Positions 1 through 6,625 are shown, numbered from the stretch's first letter. The stretch is DNA of 10,719 bases from an uncultured Planctomycetaceae bacterium (GCA_945957305.1 CAMFLN010000036.1:1-10719); one strand, 5' to 3'. Translations and numbers: made by a program. Notes: a model not told the origin generated them from the sequence alone.

Positions 1-238
1 TGCCTAAGGTGTAAACCGTCGAGGGGATGTTCGCCATCTGTCCGGCACCGCCCACGGCGACCGCCGCCGCGTCAAAACCTTGCATGGCTTGGTAGAAGGT
101 GACGCCCCCTGCGCCGATCAAGATTGTCAGCAAAATGGCGGTCTTGGCCACCGTCCCTTGCAAGGTCATTGTGCCCGGGCTCGCCGTGTCGTGGATCTGA
201 AAGACGGCTTCGCTCAGGGCCGGGTTACTGGTTCGCAT
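1..238 (-). CDS. Bax inhibitor-1/YccA family membrane protein, N-terminal fragment
   Basis: This is the first 79 codons of a gene that leaves the window on its left edge. The protein opens MRTSNPALSE, then has a Thr/Gln/Gly stretch (TMTLQGTVAKTA, about residues 23-34) leading into a hydrophobic segment at about 33-50. From memory, this opening is typical of the bacterial Bax-inhibitor-1/YccA branch, multi-pass inner-membrane proteins; in E. coli YccA modulates the FtsH protease. The exact role here is unknown. I chose the ATG at 238 because the family usually begins with Met-Arg-Thr-Ser-Asn-Pro. An in-frame ATG at 247 would add three residues and has a GGGG run 6 nt upstream. No transmembrane hairpin beyond the first can be seen, so the family call rests on the N-terminus alone. 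The gene is divergent to the esterase. Confidence 0.72.
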   Translation of the reverse strand, partial: MRTSNPALSEAVFQIHDTASPGTMTLQGTVAKTAILLTILIGAGGVTFYQAMQGFDAAAVAVGGAGQMANIPSTVYTLG

Positions 239-393
239 TATGGACATGGATTACCCCAGGTCGTTTTATTGGCGGAAACGGGTCCAAGTACGCTCCTAAT
301 ATATAGGTTATTCGTTCCCTTCGCGCCGCTTCCCGCGCGCCGTGGTGGGTTTCCCGGCCTTTTCCAGTTGGGCAGCGATAGTTTTTTCGCCGC

Positions 394-422
394 TCGACGC
401 GCTTGCGAGTTCAGCAGATAAT
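394..422 (+). promoter_or_regulatory. Candidate sigma70-type promoter of the esterase
   Basis: TCGACG (394-399, 4 of 6 to the -35 consensus) and GATAAT (417-422, 5 of 6 to the -10 consensus) are separated by exactly 17 bp. The predicted start of transcription would fall near 429, giving a leader of about 35 nt. This is a by-eye match in a G+C-rich genome and unproven. Confidence 0.33.
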
Positions 423-466
423 CGCTCCGTCCCGCTCGATTCGCCAAATTATTTAGGGCTATGGAA

Positions 467-1342
467 ATGAAACTTCGCATCGCCGTGTTCGCTGTCTGTC
501 TCCACTTCGCGGCGAGCTTCTCGTCCGCTCAAGAAGTTTTGCGCCTGTACGACGGTCCCGCTCCAGGATCAGAGGATTGGAAGCACGAAGAGAAGGAATA
601 CTTTTCGCCCATCTTCAACACGCAGGTAGTTACCAACGTCGTGGTGCCTACGCTGACCCGCTTCTCTCCGCCGGCCGAGAAGGCCAATGGCACGGCCGTG
701 GTCATCTGTCCCGGCGGGGGCTTTCACGTCCTGTCGATCAACAGCGAGGGCATCGACGTTGCCAAATGGTTGAACGAGAAGGGGGTCACGGCTTTTGTTT
801 TGAAATATCGCCTGGTGCCGACCGGCAAGGACGGCGTGGTCGAGATGATGGGCAAGAAGCGAGACAAGATCGAAGAGGATATGCGGACGGCATTTCCTCT
901 GGCCGCGGCCGACGGTGAAGCGGCCATTGAATATGTCCGCAACAACGCCGCGACATTCGGCGTGAATCCCAAACGCATTGGCCTCATGGGCTTCTCGGCC
1001 GGCGGCTCGGTCACGATCGGCGTCGCGCTGAATTATGAAGCCGGCAGCCGGCCGGACTTCGTCGCGCCGATTTATGCTTATCTCGGCGTGCTGGGGGATG
1101 AAGAAGTGCCCAAGGATGCACCGCCGCTGTTTGCCCTGGCCGCCTCGGACGATCCGCTGGGCCTGGCCGAGCATAGCGTCCAGTTGTACAGCAAGTGGCT
1201 GGCGGCAAAGAAGTCCGCCGAGCTGCACATGTTCTCCAAGGGAGGTCACGGCTTCGGCATGAAGACGCAGAATAAGCCGTCGGACCATTGGATCGACATC
1301 TTCGGCGATTGGCTCGACGGCCAAGGACTGCTGAAGAAATAG
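467..1342 (+). CDS. Exported alpha/beta-hydrolase, acetyl-esterase (BD-FAE/xylanase-B-like) family
   Basis: The protein has an N-terminal signal peptide (MKLRIAVF followed by a hydrophobic core, probable cleavage after SSAQ near residue 22), so it is predicted to act outside the cytoplasm. The catalytic fold is complete. Numbering from the upstream ATG at 461, there is an oxyanion-loop motif CPGGGFH (83-89), the nucleophile elbow GFSAGG with Ser179, an acid in AASDDPLG (Asp230 or 231) and the catalytic His263 in GGHGFGM. Length (291-293 residues) is normal for the family. Relatives include acetyl-xylan and other carbohydrate esterases, often misnamed endo-xylanase; no glycosidase domain is present here. 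The substrate, perhaps acetylated polysaccharide, is inference. I prefer the ATG at 467 because AGGG (455-458) lies 8 nt upstream of it; the ATG at 461 is only 2 nt from that site. The nearby isomerase may process released sugars. Confidence 0.88.
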   Translation: MKLRIAVFAVCLHFAASFSSAQEVLRLYDGPAPGSEDWKHEEKEYFSPIFNTQVVTNVVVPTLTRFSPPAEKANGTAVVICPGGGFHVLSINSEGIDVAKWLNEKGVTAFVLKYRLVPTGKDGVVEMMGKKRDKIEEDMRTAFPLAAADGEAAIEYVRNNAATFGVNPKRIGLMGFSAGGSVTIGVALNYEAGSRPDFVAPIYAYLGVLGDEEVPKDAPPLFALAASDDPLGLAEHSVQLYSKWLAAKKSAELHMFSKGGHGFGMKTQNKPSDHWIDIFGDWLDGQGLLKK

Positions 1343-1354
1343 TCGGCAGTAGCC

Positions 1355-1431
1355 GGTGGTCAGTAGCTAGTAGACAGTAATCATCAGAGAGCGTTTTCTT
1401 ACTGATTACCGTCTACTAGCTACTGACTACC
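1355..1431. repeat. Long imperfect inverted repeat built of AGTAG units
   Basis: The arms are 1355-1383 and 1403-1431, 29 nt each, and pair at 27 of 29 positions around a 19-nt loop. The mismatches are GGTGGTC against GGTAGTC and GACAGT against GACGGT. The arms are rich in CAGTAG/CTAGTAG units and much more A+T-rich than the flanking genes. The repeat begins 12 nt after the esterase stop codon. It could act as a transcription terminator or mRNA-stabilising hairpin, or be a copy of a dispersed non-coding repeat. No poly-U tract follows, so classic Rho-independent termination is not obvious. Confidence 0.88.
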
Positions 1432-1488
1432 TCTTGCCTTAAGATGCTCCGCTTGGAGTCATCGTTTTACGCTGCGGAGAATTGAATC

Positions 1489-2658
1489 GTGGGTCATCAT
1501 CAGACCAAGGAACATCGCTGGGGACGCTCCTCGTATCATCAAATCGGCCTGGTGCGTGGGCAATTTGGCAATGTGCCGGAAGACCGCTGGCTCGATTGGC
1601 TGGCCGAAACGGGTTTCGACGGCTGGGAAGAGGCCAGTTGGGAACTTCAGCTCGATCGCTGCAGCGATGACGCCGGCGCCAAGGAATACGCACAAGAGCG
1701 GGTGAATGCCGCCAAGAAGCGGGGCCTGGAAATCTTCTCGGTCGCCGCCCACTTACAGGGGCAGGCATTGGGGGACGAACCCACGGCCAAGACCCTGCAG
1801 TTTCTCGGCGGTGAAGCGGTCGAGGCCTATGGTCGTTGGCGCAGTGCAGGGAACAATCCGCCGCGCACCGATCCTTTCTATGTTCCCCCCGAGGTTGGTG
1901 AAATCGCGCAGCGCCAAGCAACCAAGTCGCTGGTCAACTGCATTCGGTACGCGCACCACTTGGGCAAACTGCAAGACCGCGTGATTCCGGTGTCTGGCTT
2001 TGTGGGCTCGCCGGCCCATTGCTGGTCGCATTGGTTTCTGTTTCCCCCTCTCCCCTCCTCGCTGGGCGGTCACCCAATTCCCGACGTTTACAAAGTCAGT
2101 CTCGACTTGCTGGTCGAGCGCTTCGCGCCCGTGTTCCAGGCCTGCCTGCAATACGGCACGACCTATGACCTTGAATGTCATCCCAGCGAACGCGCCATGG
2201 GAGACATCACCAGCGCGGGCGAATACCTGCGTGCTGTCGATGCGGCCGGCTTTGCCAAAGCGGCAGGCTTCAATTTCGACTGTTCGCACATGGAGTGGCA
2301 GGGAGTTTCCGGCGTGCACTTCATCCGTGAGTACGGCGATCGGATTCACTGCGCCCATATCAAGGGGGTGCAGGTCGTCGGCGGTTATACACGCAACGGT
2401 CGTCTCGGAGGCCATCGGCCCATGGGAGACAAGGAGAACGGCTGGAACTTCGTCACCGCGGGCACCGCACGCGACGCCACGAGCACAGAAGAGCTGTTCG
2501 TCGAGCTTAATCGCGCGGGCTTCAGTGGTGCGGTCTCGATCGAGTGGGAAGATAACGACGTCGAACAGCACGCAGGCGCCAAGCAGGCGCTGGCCAACGT
2601 GCACCGCGCCGATCAACCGCCGAGCCTGATGCGGCACGACGAGCAATTAAAGGCTTGA
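1489..2658 (+). CDS. Sugar phosphate isomerase/epimerase (xylose-isomerase-like TIM barrel)
   Basis: The 389-residue protein matches the xylose-isomerase-like/AP-endonuclease-2 TIM-barrel superfamily, whose members isomerise or epimerise sugars or inositols using a divalent metal. Visible candidate metal ligands and catalytic positions are Glu229 with His231 (YDLECHPSE), Asp264 and His267 (FNFDCSHMEW), His290 (CAHIKG) and Glu352 (SIEWEDND), in the expected order on successive strands. The opening QIGLVRGQFG and DWLAETGFDGWEEASWE resemble barrel strand 1 and the first helix of the family. There is an aromatic-rich insertion around 171-201. No signal peptide is present, so the site is cytoplasmic. 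The start is GTG, supported by GGAGA (1476-1480) 8 nt upstream. The length exceeds the usual 270-320 residues. The exact substrate cannot be told. It converges on the next gene with an 18-bp gap. Confidence 0.85.
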   Translation: MGHHQTKEHRWGRSSYHQIGLVRGQFGNVPEDRWLDWLAETGFDGWEEASWELQLDRCSDDAGAKEYAQERVNAAKKRGLEIFSVAAHLQGQALGDEPTAKTLQFLGGEAVEAYGRWRSAGNNPPRTDPFYVPPEVGEIAQRQATKSLVNCIRYAHHLGKLQDRVIPVSGFVGSPAHCWSHWFLFPPLPSSLGGHPIPDVYKVSLDLLVERFAPVFQACLQYGTTYDLECHPSERAMGDITSAGEYLRAVDAAGFAKAAGFNFDCSHMEWQGVSGVHFIREYGDRIHCAHIKGVQVVGGYTRNGRLGGHRPMGDKENGWNFVTAGTARDATSTEELFVELNRAGFSGAVSIEWEDNDVEQHAGAKQALANVHRADQPPSLMRHDEQLKA

Positions 2659-2676
2659 TCGCGCTGTGGCAGACAG

Positions 2677-3939
2677 TTATTCGGCCGCGTGGCTTGGCGC
2701 GAGCAACTCGCGCCGCACCACGGTCATGACCGGGCCCGACTCGGAAATATAATCCCAGCCATGATGGCGATGCAGCTGCGGCTGCATGTTGATCTGGCGC
2801 ACTTTCGCCAGGTCAGCGCCGAGCCGCCGCGCGCCGACCAATCCCGTCGCGCCGAGCGCATCAGGCCCTCCGCGCCCCCACAGTCGCGGGTAAAAATGCA
2901 GGACAAAGTCCTGGGGATTGAACAGGATTGTCAGGCGATGAACCTGCGACAGCGCGCGCTCGTGACGCATGCCGGGGAGCAGCCAGTTATTGGCCATCGC
3001 GGCGCCAATCAATACGGCGCTCGCTGGCTGCCGCTCGGGGTGCATGCGCTCTGTCAGCTGTCGTCCTTCCAATTGGCCGCCGCCGAGCAAATGCAGGCTG
3101 CCGGTTACGACCCTGGCTCCGTAGCTATAGCCGCCGAGCGTCACGTGCGTGCTCAAGTCAAGCTGGTCAATAAAACACGCCAGGTAGTAACCCTCGACGT
3201 TCGTACGGCATGCTTTTAACTGTGCGTCCTTACGGTAGCGGCAGAGGACTTTGTCACTGGGCCACGACCACACGACCAGCCGCACAGGCGCGGCATGTTG
3301 GCCGCATGTGACGAACTCTTGAAATAATTCGCGACCCCGGGCTTCGGCCTCTTGAGCGTCAGTGTCGTTGCCGTGCACAAAGATCGCCGTGGTGCGGATA
3401 TGATCGTCCGTGGCCAGAAACTCCTCCATGCTCGAGGATTGCCAGCCACGTCCGCACACGAATCGCTCGACCGACGGTTGGAAGTCAGCGACGCATCCGC
3501 AACCTGCGCCCGGCAGGCCGCGCGTGCTCACGCTCCAAAGCTCATCACCGGCCTCGTCAGCCGCGGCCATGGCCGTCGACATGGCCTCTGGCGGAGTGGA
3601 AGAGCCCGGGCCAAGCGGCTCTACGAATGTGTCGTCCGGACTGCCGCCGGCGATCTCATCCGGGGCATCGAGCGATGCCGCGGTCAATTGAGCGCAGCTC
3701 CGCAGATCGCCGGCCGCGGCGGAAATCAGCGACGCGGCCGCTACGGTGACCAGCTCTTGATCGGCCGACGGTTCGTCAACAGTGGCGGTGCTCGACGCGC
3801 TGTCGCATTGCACGTCGTCGGCCAGCCAGCGCAGTTCGTCGCTGGCCCGCGCAGTCGTCACGGCAAACACGACCAGCGCGCACGGCAACAAGCACAACAG
3901 CGCGAAGCGACAACGGCAGAATAAGAAGGGGCGAGGCAC
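2677..3939 (-). CDS. Exported alpha/beta-hydrolase (lipase/esterase-like) with low-complexity N-terminal linker
   Basis: With the GTG at 3939 as start the protein is 420 residues. Residues 1-32 form a Cys-rich basic and hydrophobic export signal (CRCRFALLCLLPC, then Val/Ala residues to TTARAS). About 40-140 is an acidic Ala/Ser/Asp-rich low-complexity region. The hydrolase domain runs from about 180: FVHGND (187-192) is the oxyanion/HG-type motif, WSWPSDK (224-230) a conserved-looking strand, GYSYGAR has the nucleophile Ser272, NPQDF offers Asp344 as acid, and RHHGWDY (391-397) offers a His near the end. This resembles DUF900-like alpha/beta-hydrolases; the substrate is unknown. The frame stays open to 4428, but the extra part reads antisense through the small secreted-protein gene and is unlikely. 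No good ribosome site supports GTG 3939 or the TTG at 3960, so the start is uncertain. Twelve cysteines hint at disulfides after export. Confidence 0.75.
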   Translation of the reverse strand: MPRPFLFCRCRFALLCLLPCALVVFAVTTARASDELRWLADDVQCDSASSTATVDEPSADQELVTVAAASLISAAAGDLRSCAQLTAASLDAPDEIAGGSPDDTFVEPLGPGSSTPPEAMSTAMAAADEAGDELWSVSTRGLPGAGCGCVADFQPSVERFVCGRGWQSSSMEEFLATDDHIRTTAIFVHGNDTDAQEAEARGRELFQEFVTCGQHAAPVRLVVWSWPSDKVLCRYRKDAQLKACRTNVEGYYLACFIDQLDLSTHVTLGGYSYGARVVTGSLHLLGGGQLEGRQLTERMHPERQPASAVLIGAAMANNWLLPGMRHERALSQVHRLTILFNPQDFVLHFYPRLWGRGGPDALGATGLVGARRLGADLAKVRQINMQPQLHRHHGWDYISESGPVMTVVRRELLAPSHAAE

Positions 3940-4142
3940 TGGAGCGCGTATTCTGGGCAAGTGGACAACGGCGAGGCCGAGCGTGCGCTGCGCACACGGT
4001 ACGGCCGATACGATCGTTGCCGTCGGCGCGGAGCAACAGCCGACCAAGTCGACTCCGCGACATGCGGCTACATTCACTTCGATATTATGCCTGAGTTTTC
4101 TCCACTGGCGTGGGAAATCTGCAACGTTTATCGCGCAAAAAA

Positions 4143-4169
4143 ACATCACGTTGCGTTTGCACATCACGT
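4143..4169 (+). repeat. Pair of 9-bp direct repeats in the divergent intergenic region
   Basis: ACATCACGT occurs perfectly at 4143-4151 and 4161-4169, start-to-start spacing 18 bp. The second copy abuts the first of two TAGAGT hexamers (4169-4174 and 4179-4184). The position just upstream of the small lipoprotein gene would suit an activator or repressor site, but chance is possible at this length. Confidence 0.4.
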
Positions 4170-4184
4170 AGAGTGGGGTAGAGT
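4157..4184 (+). promoter_or_regulatory. Weak candidate promoter of the small lipoprotein gene
   Basis: TTGCAC (4157-4162) and TAGAGT (4179-4184) are separated by 16 bp. Only the TTG of the -35 and four bases of the -10 match consensus. The rest of the 3940-4237 divergent gap between the hydrolase and the lipoprotein shows no gene I can support. Confidence 0.25.
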
Positions 4185-4224
4185 TGTTCGACCCACCGCC
4201 TCGCCGTGATATGCAGTCTTTACT

Positions 4225-4230
4225 GGAGGT
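4225..4230 (+). promoter_or_regulatory. Strong ribosome binding site that fixes the lipoprotein start
   Basis: GGAGGT lies 7 nt before the ATG at 4238, the best Shine-Dalgarno site in the window. It selects this ATG over the in-frame ones at 4184 and 4211. Confidence 0.8.
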
Positions 4231-4237
4231 GCGATTC

Positions 4238-4456
4238 ATGAAGAGGCTACTCGTTCTGACGGCCGCAGCGGCTTTGACGGCCAGCTCCGGCGGTTGCTTC
4301 CATTGGTTCAACAAGGGGGGCTCGTGCCAAAGCCAGCCCGTCCCCACTTGCGGCGCGCCGCAAGCAACGTACGCTGCTGACCCGTATATGGCAGCGCCGG
4401 CCGCGACCACCATCGCACCGGGAACCACTTACGTGGCGCCTGGCCCCCAAGGCTAG
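4238..4456 (+). CDS. Small secreted or lipoprotein-like peptide, Pro/Ala/Tyr-rich
   Basis: The 72-residue product begins MKRLLVLTAAAALTASSGGC: two basic residues, an Ala/Leu core and a Cys at position 20 preceded by Ser-Gly-Gly. This looks like a lipoprotein signal, although the usual Leu at -3 is replaced by Ser, so plain secretion is the alternative. After the Cys comes FHWFNKGGSC, then two more cysteines (30 and 38) and a tail rich in Ala, Pro, Thr and Tyr with APGTTYVAPG near the end. From memory, planctomycete genomes carry many such small Gly-Cys / His-Trp-Phe peptides of unknown role. No enzymatic motif is present. It is divergent to the minus-strand hydrolase and followed at 20 nt by a hairpin, so it is probably monocistronic. 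Function unknown. Confidence 0.75.
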   Translation: MKRLLVLTAAAALTASSGGCFHWFNKGGSCQSQPVPTCGAPQATYAADPYMAAPAATTIAPGTTYVAPGPQG

Positions 4457-4475
4457 TCGCATAAAGCGCAGTCTC

Positions 4476-4496
4476 GCAGGGTCAGCCATGACCTGC
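4476..4496 (+). terminator. Hairpin after the small lipoprotein gene, possible terminator
   Basis: GCAGGGTCA (4476-4484) pairs with TGACCTGC (4489-4496) as 8 bp with one bulged G around a GCCA loop. It sits 20 nt after the stop codon. The following sequence AACTTTCG contains only a short T run, so termination is plausible but weak. Confidence 0.35.
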
Positions 4497-4715
4497 AACT
4501 TTCGATGTTTCGCACATACTGTCGAGCCGATTCTCCCCGCCGCGAGGGCACCATCAGCCTTCGCCGCGCGCCGTGAGTTTGCTTGCGGAGCGTGCCGTCG
4601 AAGGTCCGTGCCGCGGCTTCGCTAACCGCGCGCCGGACGAGACCAGCGATCGACCATTCGCCCGCGAGGTTTCCGCGCCATCCTGAAAGCGGGGCCTCGC
4701 GGGTGAGCGAGTCGT

Positions 4716-4744
4716 TTGGTGCCGCTGTCGGCCAGCGATAGAAT
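4716..4744 (+). promoter_or_regulatory. Candidate promoter of the aminotransferase
   Basis: TTGGTG (4716-4721) and TAGAAT (4739-4744, 5 of 6 to the -10 consensus) are spaced by 17 bp. The predicted transcript start near 4751 would leave a leader of about 30 nt. Confidence 0.4.
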
Positions 4745-4768
4745 GGGCGTTTTGCCGCCCTTCATCGC
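4735..4768 (+). promoter_or_regulatory. Dyad overlapping the -10 box: possible operator or leader hairpin
   Basis: GCGAT-GAA-GGGCG (4735-4749, with single bulges at 4740 and 4744) pairs with CGCCC-TTC-ATCGC (4756-4768), 13 base pairs around a 6-nt TTTTGC loop. It covers the -10 hexamer and ends 14 nt before the start codon. It could be a repressor site or an RNA structure limiting translation initiation. Confidence 0.4.
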
Positions 4769-4782
4769 GAGCTCACACCGCC

Positions 4783-6147
4783 ATGTCTTTTGCTACGAAT
4801 AACGACGATCTCGCGCGCGACCGCGCGCATCTGGTTCACCCGCTGCATCGCCCCGCTGCGCAAACCCACGCGCACGAGTGGGTCGAGGGACGCGGTTCCA
4901 TCCTGGTCGACCAGTCCGGGCGAGAATTTATCGACGCACTAGCCGGGCTGTGGAACGTTGTGGTCGGCCACGGCCGTGCGGAATTGGCCGATGCTGCCGC
5001 GCAGCAAATGAAGCGGCTGGCCTTTGCCACCAGTTACGCCGGCAGCACGAACCGGCCATCGATCGAGTTGGCCGAGCGACTCGCGGCGCTGTGCTATCAA
5101 AACGTCAATCGCTTCTTTTTTACTTCCGGTGGCGCCGAATCGAACGAATCCGCGTTCAAGACCGCGCGGTACTTCTGGCGCGTCAATGGCCGCCCAGAGA
5201 AGATCAAAGTGATTGGCCGGCAGTGGGGCTATCACGGCACGACCCTGGCTGCCATGTCGGCCACCGGCATCGCCTCTTACTGGCCGATGTTCGAGCCGCG
5301 CGTGCCAGGCTTTTTGCACATCGCCAGTCCTTATCCTTATCGCTTTCAACCCCCCGCGGGCACGAAGCCTGATGATCCGCGATCGCCGGGCGTGATGGCG
5401 GCTGATCTGCTGGAAGAGGCGATCTTACGCGAAGGGCCGGAAACCGTCGCCGCGTTTCTCGGCGAACCGGTCCAAGGCGCCGGCGGCGTGATCGTCCCGC
5501 AGGACGACTACTGGCCGCGCATCCGTCAAATTTGCGACCGCTACGACGTGCTACTCTTGGCCGACGAAGTCATTACCGGTTTCGGTCGCACCGGCCAGTG
5601 GTTCGGTCTGTCGCGCTATGGGATCGAGCCCGATATCCTGTCGTTTGCCAAAGGCATCACCAGCGGCTATTTCCCGCTGGGGGGCATCGGTATCAGCGAT
5701 CGCATCGCCGCGGCGATTGATAACGCTTCGGACGATAAGACCTGGATGCACGCCTTCACGTATTCTGCACATCCGGTCGGTTGCGCCGTGGCGCTCGCGA
5801 ATCTCGATATCCTCGAGCGCGAGGGGCTTGTCCAGCGCGCCGGCGAACTCGGTCAGCGCCTGCTCAAGGGGCTCAAGACGCTCGAATCGCATCCGCACGT
5901 GGGCGATGTGCGCGGCCTGGGGCTGATGGCGGCCGTGGAACTGGTGGCCGACAAAAAGACCAAGGCCGAATTCCCGGCCGCCGAAAAAGTCGGCCCACGC
6001 GTCCACGCCGCCACGCAGGAACGGGGCATGTTCACGCGGTTGCGCGGGGACGTCTACAACCTGGCCCCGCCATTTACGACCAGCGAAGCGACCATCGACC
6101 GCATGGTCGAAATCCTGGGCGAATCGATCCGGGCGGTGTTGGGCTGA
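4783..6147 (+). CDS. Class III (omega) PLP-dependent aminotransferase
   Basis: The 454-residue protein is a full-length class III aminotransferase, the fold-type I PLP enzymes that move an amino group from an omega-amine or beta-alanine-like donor to a keto acid. Landmarks are in order: LAGLWNVVVGHG (53-64) near the substrate entry, TSGGAESNESAFK (114-126) for phosphate binding, WGYHGTT (148-154), LGEPVQGAGG (226-235), DEVITGFGRTG with Asp261 that holds the pyridine nitrogen, and SFAKGITSG with Lys290, the Schiff-base lysine. FTYSAHPVG (325-333) is the conserved strand that follows. It is cytoplasmic. Close types are beta-alanine:pyruvate and putrescine-type transaminases; the substrate cannot be fixed by eye. 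No strong Shine-Dalgarno precedes ATG 4783, but family length and alignment of the N-terminus support it. Confidence 0.92.
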   Translation: MSFATNNDDLARDRAHLVHPLHRPAAQTHAHEWVEGRGSILVDQSGREFIDALAGLWNVVVGHGRAELADAAAQQMKRLAFATSYAGSTNRPSIELAERLAALCYQNVNRFFFTSGGAESNESAFKTARYFWRVNGRPEKIKVIGRQWGYHGTTLAAMSATGIASYWPMFEPRVPGFLHIASPYPYRFQPPAGTKPDDPRSPGVMAADLLEEAILREGPETVAAFLGEPVQGAGGVIVPQDDYWPRIRQICDRYDVLLLADEVITGFGRTGQWFGLSRYGIEPDILSFAKGITSGYFPLGGIGISDRIAAAIDNASDDKTWMHAFTYSAHPVGCAVALANLDILEREGLVQRAGELGQRLLKGLKTLESHPHVGDVRGLGLMAAVELVADKKTKAEFPAAEKVGPRVHAATQERGMFTRLRGDVYNLAPPFTTSEATIDRMVEILGESIRAVLG

Positions 6148-6156
6148 CACCGGACT

Positions 6157-6194
6157 GCGAGGCTGAGAGCGGGGTAAAATTTTCCCCTCCTCGC
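6157..6194 (+). terminator. Stem-loop after the aminotransferase, possible terminator
   Basis: GCGAGG (6157-6162) can pair with CCTCGC (6189-6194). Inside it GGGG (6171-6174) pairs with CCCC (6184-6187) around an A/T-rich core of AAAA and TTTT that can itself close further. It begins 9 nt after the aminotransferase stop. No T-tract follows the outer stem, so read-through into the acylphosphatase remains possible. Confidence 0.35.
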
Positions 6195-6308
6195 CGGATT
6201 GCACAAGATGGGGCTGGTAGCGGGTATCCCCGGCCGACCTTATACTCGAAGTTTGGACTTTTTAACCAGTGGCTGCGTACTACCAGGGGCTGAGAGAGGG
6301 CAGGGCGG

Positions 6309-6596
6309 TTGGTCGATTCCGAACGGGCGGTACGCCGCGAAATCCTGTTTAGCGGACGGGTCCAAGGGGTCGGTTTTCGCTATACCACCCGGCAGATCGC
6401 CGGCCGCTTCCCGGTCACCGGCTATGTGCAGAATCTGCCCGACGGCAGGGTGCAACTGGTCGCCGAAGGGGCTTCGGCGGAAGTCGAGCGGTTTGTCACG
6501 GCGGTAACCACCGAAATGGCGGACTACATTCACTCGCAAAATGAAGAGAGCGTGCCGGCGACAGGCGAGTTCGCCGCCTTTGAAGTCAGGCGTTAA
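6309..6596 (+). CDS. acyP: Acylphosphatase
   Basis: The 95-residue protein hydrolyses carboxyl-phosphate bonds of acyl phosphates in the cytoplasm. The signature GRVQGVGFR (16-24) provides the phosphate loop with Arg24, and [17 protein letters not shown] (38-54) supplies the catalytic Asn42 and the second signature. Length is that of a normal stand-alone acylphosphatase (about 90-100). The start is TTG: an in-frame stop lies at 6291 and no ATG or GTG occurs before the motif. A purine-rich AGAGGG (6295-6300) sits 8 nt upstream of the TTG. The C-terminal half diverges (a [14 protein letters not shown] stretch), as is usual. The permease starts 29 bp downstream, so the two are probably co-transcribed. 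The physiological substrate is not known for most bacterial members. Confidence 0.93.
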   Translation: MVDSERAVRREILFSGRVQGVGFRYTTRQIAGRFPVTGYVQNLPDGRVQLVAEGASAEVERFVTAVTTEMADYIHSQNEESVPATGEFAAFEVRR

Positions 6597-6625
6597 CGCG
6601 TGAAATAGAGATAGGGTTTAACGAC

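Larger units (their letters stand above)
4457..4782. other. 326-bp stretch without a supported gene
   Basis: This stretch holds a hairpin near its left end (4476-4496), G+C-rich sequence with no recognisable coding similarity in its middle, and a candidate promoter with an overlapping dyad at its right end (4716-4768). A 45-codon frame at 4488-4625 is judged spurious. I see no RNA gene. Confidence 0.6.

Noticed and set aside
569..1324. 251-codon minus-strand frame over the esterase
   Set aside because: Antisense shadow of a gene with a complete catalytic set; its own sequence is Arg/His-rich with no family motif.
467..1342. Naming the esterase an endo-1,4-beta-xylanase
   Set aside because: The sequence has only an alpha/beta-hydrolase domain; the xylanase name is a common database carry-over. 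No glycosidase motif is present.
1355..1431. CRISPR or transposon end at the inverted repeat
   Set aside because: There are only two arms, facing each other, with no spacer series, no transposase and no target-site duplication visible.
1753..2646. 297-codon minus-strand frame over the isomerase
   Set aside because: Antisense shadow; the plus-strand product carries the full metal-ligand set.
3352..3924. 190-codon plus-strand frame over the hydrolase linker
   Set aside because: The Arg/Gly/Ala-rich composition is typical of an antisense reading; the minus strand has the catalytic motifs and export signal.
3940..4428. N-terminal extension of the minus-strand hydrolase to an ATG at 4428
   Set aside because: The extra 163 residues read antisense through the small lipoprotein gene and the divergent promoter region, and place the export signal in the middle of the protein.
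4488..4625. 45-codon frame starting 31 nt after the lipoprotein stop, with AGGG 6 nt upstream
   Set aside because: The start codon lies in the loop and arm of a hairpin, the product is Arg/Ala-rich without a family, and the stretch looks non-coding.
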